Source: Bidens hawaiensis (taxonomy: Eukaryota; Streptophyta; Magnoliopsida; Asterales; Asteraceae). Taken from it: a DNA stretch of 64,000 nt. The position numbers and the translations under genes were made by a program. Positions 23,407 through 34,565 of this stretch are shown piece by piece. Every line of letters begins with the position of its first letter. Position 1 is the stretch's first letter. The stretch lies in NCBI GenBank assembly GCA_021521415.1, contig JAIQDT010006504.1, positions 1 to 64,000 on the forward strand, in the 5' to 3' direction. Below the pieces are notes generated by a model that ran no database searches, had not been told where the DNA came from, and saw only the letters and a list, made by a program, of their open reading frames with translations.

Positions 23407-23889
23407 AAAGTGAAACCGTATAGAATTCTCTTCAAGGTACACCAAATGAGTGAAAATGAGTCACTATTTATAGGCAATCTGGAGTGAGAAGCACGGCCCC
23501 TTGCTTAGGTAGGCACACCCCTGTGCTTTTAATGACATGTGCTAAATTCGTTTTGTCTTTTTGTTGAAGATGACCACAGCCCCATGTTCAAGGGGCACAG
23601 CCCCGTGCTTTTGTTCCAAGTATTTGTATTTTCTTGTAGATTTTTGTCTTTTCTGGTGTTTAGAAGCATGGGGGCGTGTTTCTTGAGGCATGGGGGCATG
23701 TTTCTTTCTTTTTTTGCGTTTTCTTCCTCTTTTCTTCGTCTTTTCGCTTGTTTCTTCGTTTGGGGCTTGGGTTTACCTGAAATTGTATTTTATTATGATA
23801 AGTAGCCTTCTGTGCTATGTTATTTAATAGAATTTGCAGTTTTAGATGATTATTTGATGCTGAAAAGATGTATAATTTTATGTACATCA
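23407..23889 (-). repeat. Partial Athila LTR 3
   Basis: Matches the last 480 or so bases of LTR 2 (about 22385-22864), ending in TACATCA, and is followed directly by the TTTAC target duplication at 23890-23894. The left two thirds of this LTR are missing. Confidence 0.85.
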
Positions 23890-23894
23890 TTTAC

Positions 23895-24405
23895 GAGCCA
23901 AGATCTAACCACTAACACGATACATCAATACATTACGATACGAAAATGAACACGTTAACACGAGATGAATACTTTAAATATTGTTCATAACATTAAAGGA
24001 TGAAATACATTATGGTGGATACAATAAGTTATGGAGAGAATCCGACATGGTAACGGTATAGAATAACTTAGGCTCGGATTTCATCTTTCAATGAATAGGA
24101 TCAGCCTATTTATAGGCATGAACCCCATTTGTTATACAACACTAACGAATGAGGTGATCCTATTCACGAATGGCTTCCCATTTGTTATATATCCATAACA
24201 AATGAGGAATGTATTAACAATTAAGCCTCTATTCATTATATCACATAACGAATGGTGCTTATTACTTAACGAATAGTCTAGTCAACTAACGAATGGACCC
24301 ATTCACTATACAATCCATAGAGAATGGCCATTTTACATTAAATATACAGACTAGACTAACTATAACTTATTCGATCGGCTACGGACACCAAATCATGCAC
24401 TAACA
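23895..24405 (-). repeat. Copia 3' LTR (left copy), truncated
   Basis: Ends at 24405 with ...GCACTAACA, matching the right copy's ...GCACTAACA at 28558. The GAATCCGACATGGTAACGG block matches ATCGGACAGAGTAACGGC of the right copy. The left end cannot be found. The two copies differ a lot, which suggests age. Confidence 0.65.
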
Positions 24406-24422
24406 GACTCCCCCCTTTTTCG
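24406..24422 (-). other. Copia polypurine tract
   Basis: On the minus strand AAAAAGGGGGGAGTC lies directly before the LTR start TGTTAGTG, the expected primer for second-strand synthesis. Confidence 0.8.
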
Positions 24423-24816
24423 TAGCGGTCGAATGCTTTAAACTTGAGCTCTCTTTACTGCAAATCATTAGTCACAATTAATGCCATTTAATGCACTAAC
24501 CAACTCCCCCTTGACTGATAATTCTCGGGCTTGTGCAGACAGACAAATCATTATATCTTTATAGCAAACCAATAAATTGTAACTTCTCGTAGCAGATCTC
24601 TCCCTCAAAGTAAGCAACTCTGGAGATCATCCCGATCATCCACTAGCATATGATATGGTTCAATCTTTCTACAATCTGCAACAAGTCATAAGTTATCTGT
24701 CAGCACTGGTAAAGAAAAACATATCTTTACATTTGACCTCGTCACTCATCTTCATGAGGTTCACTCAAAATGTGATTTGAACGTGGAATATTCGACTCTT
24801 TGTGTACAATTTCTGG

Positions 24817-26971
24817 TTAAATTATATCCTCAATAATGACTTTCTCAACAAAGACTTTTTTACTCTGAATATGTGGTTCGTGAGTTGAAGAATTTTCTTT
24901 GTCATTTTGTTTTGATTTCTCCACATGAATGACTGTTTCAATAACAACTTCTTCCTTTCTCGCAAATGGATTTTGGGAATAGTCATCGTGAAATGGTGGA
25001 GGAATCTTAACAAAACCTAAACCATTTTTAAAACCCTTTTGTTTACCAGATACTTCAATAATTTCATTTAACAAAACGGATGAATTTCTAAAGTTGCCTA
25101 ATTTGCTTTTCAACTCTAGAACCTTATTTTCAAGCTCGGTTATTTTAGATCTTTGTTTGAGAATTTCCTGAAATTGTTTTTCATTAATAGTCGTTTTCAC
25201 TAAAAGTTCTTCTTTCAGATCATGATTACTTACAGGCAATCCCTCAATCTTGTCCTTAGATTTCTTTTATGTTTCTAGTGATTGTCTATATGTATATTTG
25301 ATTGAAGCAAGTTCTTTAAGCAGTGAATCTTTGAACATTAATTAAATCAATTTTTGACTTGAGTGTGTCACAATGAGAACAAGACACATTTTCTGATAAT
25401 CTAACAGATCCAGAAGAACTAACCTCGTCAATTTTTGCCATACAAGCAAGGGTAGTCGAGTTCATTTTGCAAGAAACATCGGAATCTGATTCACTGTCAA
25501 CTTCACTTTCAGAAGCCAATCCCACTCCACTTGCATCTTGAAAATTTTCAATGTGCTCAAACATTGCCAAATTAGCTTGACCTCCATTCCCCAGCAGTCA
25601 TTGATTCCAATCTATCCCTTAAACTATGAGTAAAGATTGTGACCCCGCAGCCTTTGAAGAATCTTCCCCAGACGGTTTGTCTTTCACTTCAGTAAAAGTC
25701 TTTCCTGAACTTATATCTTGAAAACGAGGACCATTGTATTCCTTCTTGGGCTTATCACATTCCTTAGCAAAATGACCAAATTCTTGGCAATTGTAACATT
25801 TGACCTTCAATTTGTCAAAACCAACTCGTTTGTTCAATGATGGTAAATCTTTTCTAGTTCATTGCATAAATTTCTTTACCTTTCCTACCATCATAACCAT
25901 GTTCCATTTAAGATCCATTAACTCTAAATCGTCAGGATCAATCTGATCATAATCTTCATTAGTTAATTCACTAGTAGCAATCTTGTTACCCACCAAATTT
26001 TCATAAGAAGTCATAAATGCACAAAGAAAACCAAAATTATGTTCGGCTTCCTTCATGTTTACATTCGGTGGAGTAGTGAAAACATTTGAAGTTGACCCAC
26101 TAGAATTATTAGTAGGATCGGATGCCATGAAATACACATTTGGATCATTATAGGAAGATGGTCCTTCATGTGAATTTTGAGTAAGAAATGCATTAATTGG
26201 TGCAGCAGTACTACTCAAAGGCAAACACCATCCATATAATGTCGGATATTGAGTTTCTTTTTATGACTTTTGACATTTCAAGTCATACTCTATGTCTTCA
26301 ATCTTCTGCATAAATTCCATTGCAGTAAGATCTTCATTCTTAAAGAAACTATTTTCTTTAAGTACCATGAGAAACTTTGAGTAAGAACTTGAAAGAGCAT
26401 TCTTCACAGTATCCATCTTATCAACTTCACTTGGTTCCATCTTTAACTTATTCATCTCAACAATAAGATGATTAAATATTGTAAGCATTTCTTCCACAGT
26501 CTCTCCTTTTAACAAGTTAAATTTTCAAAACTGTAACTTTAACATCACCTTTTAACTTTCTTCTGTATTACCCATACTTCTCATTTTAATGTGTTGAAAC
26601 AAAGATGCACAAATTTTAATACTTCACACTTGATGGAAAATATTGTCAGGTAATGCTATTGTTAACATGGAATATGCCTTCGTTTCAATCTCTAAAGCTT
26701 TCTTTTCTTCTTCAGAGTACTGAGAAAAAGCCTTTGGAGTAAAACTAGTTGTTGCATTGCCAACCATCGGTACAGTGTAAACATCATCAAGGCATCTTGA
26801 ACAATCAAGTTGTACAGACCCTAGATGTGCTCTAAATCGTGGTTCCCATTTAGCAAAGTCGCTAAATTTCATTAAACAAGGACATTTTAAATGAGAACCG
26901 ATTTCAGCATCGAGATGTAACATCTGCTGCATTAACAAGTTCTGAGAAGCCAGTGCATAATAACCAGCCAT
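24817..26971 (-). pseudogene. Copia gag, broken
   Basis: Starts with MAGYYALASQNLLMQQ at 26971. A Ty1/copia gag core follows in pieces (KKALEIETKAYSMLTIALPD; GETVEEMLTIFNHLIVEMNKL; KNEDLTAMEFMQKIEDIE), then at 25837-25619 a basic stretch with the zinc knuckle CYNCQEFGHFAKEC (C-x2-C-x4-H-x4-C). Next are an acidic Ser-rich segment (SEVDSESDSDVSC, 25570-25316) with a CSHCDTLKSK pair of cysteines, and a coiled coil (ITELENKVLELKSKLGNF ... NSSVLLNEIIEVSG, 25239-24817). Frameshifts and stops separate the parts. The end of gag runs almost to the polypurine tract; the pol part is absent, not merely mutated. Confidence 0.8.
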
Positions 26972-27029
26972 TGATTAAAATAAAGGTTTAATTATAAAAA
27001 TGTTCAAACTTGATACTTAGAGGTTTAAA

Positions 27030-27440
27030 ACAAAAATATTAGTAACGAATGGGTATGACGAATGATGAACAGTGGCGAATGAGTATGACGAATGATGAAC
27101 AGTGGTGAATGAGTATGACGAATGATGAACAATGGCGAATTGTTCTTAGTCTTTACGAATGAGGACAACGAATAGATATCACGAATGAACACCCGAATAG
27201 CTTTTAGCGAATGACTGACGAATGTGGTAACGAATCAGCTATAGTCACTGACAACGAATCAGCTACAGTATCACGAATGATTAATGACGAATCAGCTACA
27301 GTATAATGACGAATCAGCTACAGTATCAAGAATCAGTTTGTTATTCAGTTGTAACAACCTTCACACGTGGAACGAATCAGTTACCCTTTAATAACGAATG
27401 AGTGTCAAACTTATAGAGAATGACCAAATTCATAATAACG
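27030..27440. repeat. Copia leader tandem repeats rich in CGAAT
   Basis: Two short tandem arrays: a unit of about 33 bases around GAGTATGACGAATGATGAAC repeated three times at 27045-27145, and a unit GACGAATCAGCTACAGTAT repeated about four times at 27235-27330. CGAAT recurs at short intervals through the rest of the leader. No protein is encoded here. Confidence 0.75.
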
Positions 27441-27926
27441 AATGAGTATGATTCTTCACATCTTCATCAGATGATTTCTAGATCTGAAAATTTTCATATC
27501 CAAACCTTAATATGAACGACTACAAACTTATGGATTTCTCAATCAATAATTAACCAATTTGCACAAACAATAGCTTAAATGAATCGTCTCAGTCCCGCGG
27601 ACAAACCCCAAACAAGCCAAACCACTATACTCAATCCAAACCCAGTCCAAAAACCAAAATCCACATAAACAGAAACCTCTTTTTCCTATACACTCAAACT
27701 CAATCCAATTCCATTCCAAACTCACACAATAACTCAATTCAATCACAACGAAGAACACAAATCCGATTACAAACCAAATTTCGATCAATTCAGTCACAAA
27801 TTAACATCTCAGCATGTTAATTGAATGAAAATCGATAAAATCAGAACTGGATCTATAATTAATCAATCAATATATGAATTAACATTCAATTCATATTGAA
27901 ATACCTTTAACACACACATAATCTAA
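27441..27926 (-). other. Copia 5' leader, no gene
   Basis: AC-rich untranslated leader between the primer-binding site and gag. A hydrophobic open frame on the minus strand (27797-27543) is rich in Trp, Phe and Cys because of base composition and is not a credible gene. Confidence 0.6.
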
Positions 27927-27942
27927 CATGGCTCTAATACCA
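27927..27942 (-). other. Primer-binding site, tRNA-Met type
   Basis: On the minus strand TGGTATTAGAGCCATG, one mismatch from the usual tRNA-iMet complement (TGGTATCAGAGCCATG). It lies two bases inside the right LTR and fixes the direction as minus. Confidence 0.8.
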
Positions 27943-27944
27943 TT

Positions 27945-28558
27945 TAAGAACACCCGAGAGCTTCAATCGAATGATCCATTCATATTGATCAATTACAGGA
28001 TCTAGTTATATGATATATGTATATGTATAATAATATTATCGAAGTGTTGAGTGGATAATCGGACAGAGTAACGGCAAGGGAGAAAATATTGTTAAAAAAC
28101 TAAAATTAATCTACGGCTGAATGGCCTCCATTCGTCTTCATTACATAAACAACCAAAATGTTATAGCGAATGACTCATTCGCTATACCCCATTCGTCAAC
28201 ATTCCATGACGAATGTTTACATAATAACAATTAAGGTCTATTCGTTAAACATCCTTAACGAATAGACAAGTAATAAACACGATTGGTCTAATTCATTAAA
28301 CATTCTTAACGAATGAGCCATAACTTAACTAATGGGTCTTATAAATTACTAAAATGCCCTTACATTAAAATAATAATAATTTACAAATGATTGCAGACGA
28401 TGTCAAGTGGTTTAGAAAAGTTGATTTATAAAAACACATGATTATAACTTAACGGTTGTAAACAAATATGAGATAATGATTCACTTACTTCGTGTTTCAA
28501 ATAATAATAAATTACAAACGATTACAAAGACTTGAGACGACAAAACCGTGCACTAACA
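27945..28558 (-). repeat. Copia 5' LTR (right copy)
   Basis: About 614 bases, starting TGTTAGTGCACGG on the minus strand. The inner end next to the primer-binding site is mutated. It carries many CGAATG motifs. Confidence 0.7.
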
Positions 28559-29722
28559 TTTTGGAGTCATTTAGTCCTGTTAATGATTTATTTATTTTCT
28601 GGCCCGGTGCCCAAGGTTATTACACGTCATGCTGTTACGTGTTAAAATTTGGACTTTTTGTTGACTTTGCAAGATATTGAATCTTAATAAAGGAATATTT
28701 AATTCATAAAATGATATTATATTGTTAATCATGATTACATTAACGATAATGTTTTTCGAGTATTACAATCAGCCCGTTTACAATTCACATATAACTTGCT
28801 TATAGCCCACTTATAAAAGTCAAACTATAAACAGTTTATTACAACCCGTTTTTATTTTGACAGTTTGACTTTTTAAAAGTCAAACTATCAATTTAATTTT
28901 CACAATAATCAGTTTAGGATCAAAAGGCGTGCTTAGTAACTGGTTGCTGAGATTACAAGTCGTTTTGGAGCTGCAAACGGGTTAGTTAGATGTTATTTTG
29001 ACATGGGTCAAAAAATTTTATTTTTATTTCTAACCCGTTATTAATTGTTTTGTAGATTGAAAAGTTGCACTTGGTTATCAAGGAGCTCAAGAAGGAAAAA
29101 AAAGAAGATAAAGAAAAATTCAATGGGATTATTGTGAAGTTGATGGCTGAAAGGAAAATGATAAGACAGAGAAAGATGCAATTCTTAATAGGATGACTAA
29201 CATTGAAGCTATGTTAAAATCTGTGATTGGGTAAGCAATTTCATGTACTTTGAAGCCACGTTAAGGCAATTTATTTTGGATGTTTTTATTAATTAATTTA
29301 TATTTTTTTTGATAAAACGGCTGGACAATTTAAATTGATCCAAATTGATAGGAATATTGTGGTTTGCTCTAGCAAGCAGACTATACGTAAGATTTGCGAC
29401 TGTGATTTGAGGTGAATTGCGGCCGATGCGGTTGTTGCAAGAATTTGAGACGGCAACAGTGGTTGCAAGAATTGTGACCGCGGCGGTGGTTGCAAGATTT
29501 GCTACCGCGGCGGTGGTTGTAAGATTTGCGACCGAAACGTGGTTTCAAGATTTGCGACCGCAGCGGTGGTTACAATATTTGCAATGCTTTATTGGTTGGT
29601 CGAAAAATGTTGAGACCTGCGTTTTTCCCACCGCTTTTCAGTTTCAAAACGGTCGCAGCAAGGCAATTGCGACCGTTTTGCGACCGAAAAGATGGTCTCA
29701 GGTGCCTTGTTTTCTAGTAGTG
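28559..29722 (+). mobile_element. CACTA (En/Spm-like) transposon, 3' remnant
   Basis: The right end reads ...CAAGGC-type sequence in reverse, finishing TTTTCTAGTAGTG at 29722, the complement of CACTACTAGAAAA, a typical plant CACTA terminal repeat. Inside, about 29395-29590, a subterminal array repeats GCGACCG and GGTGGTTGCAAGATTTG about five times, and an inverted block GCGACCGTTTTGCGACCGAAAA lies near the end. A coding-like exon at about 29055-29230 (IEKLHLVIKELKKEKKEDKEKF, then after a frameshift ILNRMTNIEAMLKSVIG) ends at a GT donor and recalls the coiled C-terminus of CACTA-associated proteins. The left end is absent; the copia element abuts. Confidence 0.65.
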
Positions 29723-29910
29723 TCTAGTTTATATAAAAATATTAAATCAAAAAAAATTGGAGTTTTATTTTTTAACCATAAGTTAAGTAATAATTAGTTA
29801 CCAAATAAAAATTATTATAACGGTCATATCCTAATGTGTTTATAATATATCTAATGGTCTAGATCTTTTCCTACATTTCTTACAAAAGTTTGCCCTTTTA
29901 TTCTAACATT

Positions 29911-29959
<49 letters not shown>

Positions 29960-30196
29960 ATATCTATATCTATCTATATATATATATATATATATGTGTG
30001 TGGGGGGGTGAATTACAGACAAATTTTATTGTGAGAAGTGTACAAATAACTAGTACTATGATTACACTAGAGTAATTATTATTAAGCTATATTATTTTTA
30101 TTTTAACATAATTACACTACTTCAAAACTGTAATTACTCTAATTATATGAATGTTATCAGGCTAATTTTATTGCTACCGAATCCAACCCATACATA
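29723..30196. other. No gene; AT/GT microsatellite
   Basis: An (AT)n tract with TATC interruptions runs from about 29914 to 29996, followed by TGTGTGGGGGGG and a stretch resembling the outer end of the AT-flanked element at 32071 (GTGAGAAGTGTACAAAT against GCGAGAAGTGTGATAAA). Confidence 0.5.
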
Positions 30197-31391
30197 TCTA
30201 CCTATTCTAATAAAGTAAAAGAACTATGGCACATGTCACTTGTAGATTCATTCTTAACCAAAAATTCCCGCTCTAACTACTTTCCTATTTTTATAGAAAA
30301 CTTATTTATGTCAATGTAATTAAAACATATCAATCAATCATTTAATCAAATAACTAATTACCTAAATTATAGAGATTAAAAATATGCGGGTGTTTATGTC
30401 TGTATAATAAAAATAGTGTAAGTCATGTAGTGGTTCTTTCAATATGATATCAAGTATACACATGTTAAGTAGGCGGAATCTAGTTAACATGGTGATTCAA
30501 GAACGATGAAGAACCAATGGCAATAATAATCGATGAACAAGAACACAATGATTCACTTCAATGCACATGATTGTATTGATTGTTAATCGTCTAGTACATA
30601 ATTAAATCCCACACACTCAGTTTTGCTCTATAGGTTAGATGGTGGCTATGAAAGTGCTTAGTGAGTGCTTAACCAAGAATAATCTAAATATTTTATTATA
30701 TAGGGTTGCTAATACAAAGGCCCAAAGCCAAGCCCAAGCCCAAAGCTTATTTCCATCCAATAAGCTTAACTGAAATCACTCTTGTGTCTTCGACTTTACA
30801 CACTCCAAGCCATAAACCATATATTGTGTAACACTTCAACTCGATAAATATCATTCTTTCATCTTGATCATGTTGTAGCTCATTGATACGCATCATTCTA
30901 ACCAATTTATGACTTGACAAATATTTATATCTTTAAGGAAACCATATCTATCTTTGTTTTATTTTATCAATTTACAAAAACTTTTCAGTGTAAGAGATAA
31001 GTGTGGTAAAAATTAATAAACGATATTTATATGTCTAAGAAGATAACAACAAGAAGAAATTATGAACGAATAACAATTTTATGCTCACGTATTCATTCAA
31101 CCTCCATGGATCCATAGAGTTCTCATACAACTCTTTCAAATATGTAATACAAAAGTGTGTTTTATTACAACTTATAAAATCACTATGTGCATCTTTTTCG
31201 TGATTATGAAGAATTTGCGTGAGAATGCACTACGCATTTGCATGAATATTCCATTAGAAAATATAATTTGAACTTATTAATATATTTAATTTGAAAAAAT
31301 ATAGATTTTTTTGTAGTTTAATCATTTAATATTTATGGTTTAACTGTATTTCTTTTGAGCTTCCCGTGCATCACGCGCGTTCTAAAGCTAG
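30197..31391 (+). mobile_element. Non-autonomous Helitron
   Basis: The 5' end TCTACCTATTCTAATAAAGT at 30197 follows host A. The 3' end shows a CCCGTGCATCACGCG hairpin at about 31363-31377, then TTCTAAAG and CTAG at 31388-31391, followed by host T. Both ends fit the plant Helitron pattern (TC...hairpin...CTRR inserted between A and T). Length 1195 bases. No Rep/helicase gene is present. Confidence 0.65.
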
Positions 31392-31404
31392 TGTACACAC
31401 ACAC

Positions 31405-31461
31405 ACAAAATATATATATATACATATACATACATACACACACACACACACACATATATAT
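31405..31461. repeat. (AC)n/(AT)n microsatellite
   Basis: Alternating purine-pyrimidine tract between the Helitron end and the next TIR element. Confidence 0.85.
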
Positions 31462-32000
31462 AGGGTAAGGATCCTAAGAGAACCCTTTACAAATTGAGGA
31501 CTTTGAGAACCATTTTGAACCACTAAAAACACCTTTAAAAAATATTTAAAAAAAATCATAAAACAAAAAATAATAAAAATTTTAAAAAAGTAAAAAAACC
31601 AAAATTCTTATATTTTATTCCGGTTTCATTAAAAAAATAACAAAGATTACAAAAAAAATAAAAAAACGTCGTATTATACACATATGTATAATTTTATATA
31701 ATCTTTGGTTACGTAATATACACATATGTACAGTATCATTTATCTTAAATTATACACATGTGTACAAAAAAACATGTAAATATACATATATGTATATATT
31801 ATACATATGTGTATATAATTTAGCTAAACCGAGTTTTTTTTTTTAGAAACCGGGATGATAAAATAAGAATTTTGGTTTTTATACTTTTTTGATTTTTGTG
31901 TTTTTTTTTATTTTATGATTTTTTTTATTTTTGTATTTTTTGTGGTCCAAATTGGTTCTCATAGTTCTCAATTTTAAAAAGGTTCTCTCATGATCCTGAT

Positions 32001-32003
<3 letters not shown>
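31462..32003. mobile_element. AT-flanked TIR element (MITE E1)
   Basis: Terminal inverted repeats of about 60 bases at roughly 80% identity: AGGGTAAGGATCCTAAGAGA on the left and the complement of AGGATCAGGATCATGAGAGA on the right. It is flanked by AT tracts on both sides, so its target duplication (probably TA) cannot be told from the tract. The middle carries repeated TACACATATGTA-type palindromes between 31670 and 31820. No gene. AT-tract insertion recalls Micron-type MITEs; the superfamily is open. Confidence 0.65.

Positions 32004-32070
<67 letters not shown>
32004..32070. repeat. (AT)n microsatellite
   Basis: About 33 AT units separating elements E1 and E2. Confidence 0.95.
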
Positions 32071-32073
<3 letters not shown>

Positions 32074-32453
32074 GATAGTTCAGAAGAGAAATAAAATTAG
32101 AGCGAGAAGTGTGATAAATTAATTACAACTCTTGATTGGGTTTGATCTATGACCTACATATAATATGGTAATCTTGTAATATTTAGATGTTTTATTTTAA
32201 TGTGTTTAAGAGCAAAATGTTATTTAGGTAATTTTTCTTTAAACTAAAATATGAAATGAGAATCTATTAATTACATTCTATAATTATTTCCTAGGTCATA
32301 ATTCATTTCTATTCAAAAATATAACACATTCTAGAAATAAAATTACATAAATGTTATATGAGTAAATAAAAAGTTGCACGAATACTGTTAAGTCTAACCC
32401 TACACACATTTTTAAACCACAAATAAATGGGTTTTCTTTTACACAAACCATAT

Positions 32454-32945
32454 ATTAGTTTTAAATACCGGTTCAAACCAGTCGGTTGAACCGGTTAAAC
32501 CGGATTTCGCACAGCAGACCGGTATTTTGAGTCCGGTATTTTTCACCGGTTTACTAGAACATCGTACCGGCGGTTTTTGTCTAAAATACTGGTTTTTACC
32601 GGCAAACCGGTTTTAAATCCGGGAAACTTTTGATTTTTGCGGCCTATATTTTTTCAAAATAACTTTTAACCCAATAATTAATATTCAAACGTGTAAACTT
32701 TAAGATTTTTTTTTTAAAAAGTTAAGTGCCTTTGCATTATTTTTTAATATAGATTAACTTTTAAATTATTTTTTGTTCTGGAATCATTTAGTTTTGGGTT
32801 ATTTTTGGATTAAAGTTACATTTATATAAAATTTATAAGGTAAACTATTCAACCTGTTGAACCTCCCGGTATAACCTGGTTCAACCGGTTGTACAATTTT
32901 TTAGCCCAATCCGACACAAATAAAATACCGGTTTTTAAAACATTG
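32454..32945. mobile_element. hAT-type MITE, copy 1 (old)
   Basis: Ends AGTTTTAAATACCGGTT and the complement of CAATGTTTTAAAAACCGG. The interior is made of CCGGTT/AACCGG blocks like the copies at 40579 and 47487. No 8-bp duplication can be seen, which fits an older insertion. It is nested in E2. Confidence 0.6.
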
Positions 32946-33061
32946 GTTCTATGATAACACATGTTGTAAATTGTAATACTAAATTAATATCACATATGGA
33001 TTAAGCCTACAGTGAGTGAGTTGTCAGATCCTACACTAATTTTGAAAGCCTACACAAAACT

Positions 33062-33605
33062 AGCCTTATTATATAAACCCTACATATATATGTCAGCCCT
33101 ACATAAACATTTTTGTTTAAACCCTACATATATATATCAGCCCTACACAAGCCATCGGTGAAATATTGTGTATGGTTATTTTTTGGTTTAGTGTTTATGA
33201 TGACCGAACCTCTTTATCCTCATGATAATAACCTAGAAATTGTGAATAATAGAATAATTAACAACTTACAATTACAAGAGTATACGTATAAAGAAATTAA
33301 AAAAATAAAAAAGAAAATTACAATTTAAAATAAAACCAAGATTATTATGTAAACCCTACATATATATGTCAGTCCTACACACACATTTTTGTTTAAACCC
33401 TACATATATATGTCAGCCCTACACAAGCCATCCGTGAAATATTGTGTAGGGTTATTTTTTGGTTTAGTGTTTATGCGACCGAACCTCTTTATCCTCACGA
33501 TAATAACATCGAACTTGTGAATAATAGAATAATTAATAACTTACAATTATAAAAGTACATATAAAGAAATTAAAAAAGAAAAAAAGAAAAATACAATTTA
33601 AAACT
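33062..33605. repeat. Tandem duplication of ~275 bases
   Basis: Two copies (about 33062-33338 and 33340-33605) share CCCTACATATATATGTCAG, AATATTGTGTA and CCGAACCTCTTTATCCTCA blocks in the same order. The frame open in copy 1 (33113-33328) is broken in copy 2, so it is not a conserved gene. Confidence 0.8.
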
Positions 33606-33940
33606 TAGTCAAAAAGTTGAATTTGAATTGGACGATAATGATTAGAATTTGAAAAAAGTATAAATTAGAAAAAGTAAACTATAAAACATAGCATGTGCAA
33701 CATTCTTCAATCGTAGTAACAAAACACTTTCTTGAATAAAAATGAAGATGAATGATTTAATCAAAAGAATATAAAACTTGAAACTTACTAAGTCATTTAT
33801 TAGTTAACAAAAAAAGCAATAAAAGTTTTGACATAAGTACCCTTCTGATTATTTAAATGAGAAATAAAAAAGAAAAGTCTTGATTGGTTAAAATGATTTC
33901 TCGTATTTCTCGCTTTAACTTCATTTCTCTCCTGAACTTA

Positions 33941-33943
<3 letters not shown>

Positions 33944-33984
<41 letters not shown>
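33944..33984. repeat. (AT)n microsatellite
   Basis: AT tract between E2 and E3. Confidence 0.9.
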
Positions 33985-33986
<2 letters not shown>

Positions 33987-34512
33987 AGGATCAAGAAAAA
34001 ACTCCTAAAAGAGGAACTTATAGAACTAATAAAGAATATTTTTAATTTAATTAAAAAATATTTTTAAATTTTCTTTTCTTTCATCTTTCTTACATATTGT
34101 TATAATTCACCAGAAAAAAATATAAATAGAAAAAACTCGTTGTATTGCGCATATGCAATACATAGACGTTTTTTTATTGCATATGTGAACTAGTGTGTAT
34201 TTTATTTGTGCAACATTGTTGAATATCATATATGCAATTGTTTGTATCGTATATGTGCAATAGTGTGATGCAAAAATAAAAAAAATCAACATATTGCATA
34301 TGTGCATTAGTATGTATTGCATACAAGCAATAGTGTTGTGCATATATTCAATAGTATGTATTGTATAATGCATATGTGATGCAATTGTGTTGTATTATGT
34401 GCAATAAAAAACTATCGCATATATGAAATGCACACTATTGCATATGTACTACTTCGATAGTTTTTTTAAGGAACAATATCAACTTATTAATAGGATGAAA
34501 GAAAAAAAATCG

Positions 34513-34516
<4 letters not shown>
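33985..34516. mobile_element. AT-flanked element E3, right arm truncated
   Basis: Begins AGAGGATCAAGAAAAAACTCC after an AT tract, like E4. The right side (AATAGGATGAAAGAAAAAAAAT) is the complement of a block about 90 bases inside the left end, so the right arm lost its tip. The middle holds repeated TATTGCATATGTGCAATA-type palindromes (34140-34450). Confidence 0.5.

Positions 34517-34560
<44 letters not shown>

Positions 34561-34565
<5 letters not shown>

Larger units (their letters stand above)
8125..23889 (-). mobile_element. Composite Athila-lineage LTR retrotransposon
   Basis: The unit has the order LTR (8125-9858), internal region, LTR (21130-22864), a second partial internal region (22865-23380), an AT tract and a partial LTR (23407-23889). 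TTTAC lies directly outside both ends (8120-8124 and 23890-23894), so the whole assembly behaves as one insertion. It reads on the minus strand. The primer-binding site matches the 3' end of tRNA-Asp, as in the Athila lineage of Ty3/gypsy elements. The polyprotein is broken by stops and frameshifts. The extra partial copy probably arose by unequal recombination between two elements and a later deletion between AT tracts. It encodes gag, protease, RT, RNase H, integrase and several 3' accessory ORFs. Confidence 0.85.
23895..28558 (-). mobile_element. Non-autonomous Ty1/copia element
   Basis: A minus-strand element between a left LTR copy (ending 24405) and a right one (27945-28558). Both outer ends read TGTTAGTGCA on the minus strand. 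The primer-binding site is of the tRNA-Met type (27927-27942) and a polypurine tract lies at 24406-24422. Inside is only a broken gag (24817-26971). No protease, integrase, RT or RNase H was found, so it depended on other elements. The left LTR is shortened next to the Athila insertion. The LTRs and the leader are crowded with the motif ACGAATG. Confidence 0.75.
32071..33943. mobile_element. AT-flanked TIR element (E2)
   Basis: The left end AGTTCAGAAGAGAAATAAA and the complement of the right end AAGTTCAGGAGAGAAATGAA form inverted repeats of about 40 bases, including GCGAGAAGTG/GCGAGAAATA. AT tracts lie on both sides. The element is enlarged by a hAT-type MITE (32454-32945) and a tandem duplication of about 275 bases (33062-33605). 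Open frames in the duplication are short and AT-rich; no transposase is recognised. Confidence 0.6.

Noticed and set aside
27543..27797. Hydrophobic protein, possible membrane protein, in the copia leader
   Set aside because: The composition follows from an AC-rich leader read on the other strand; no start context or relative.
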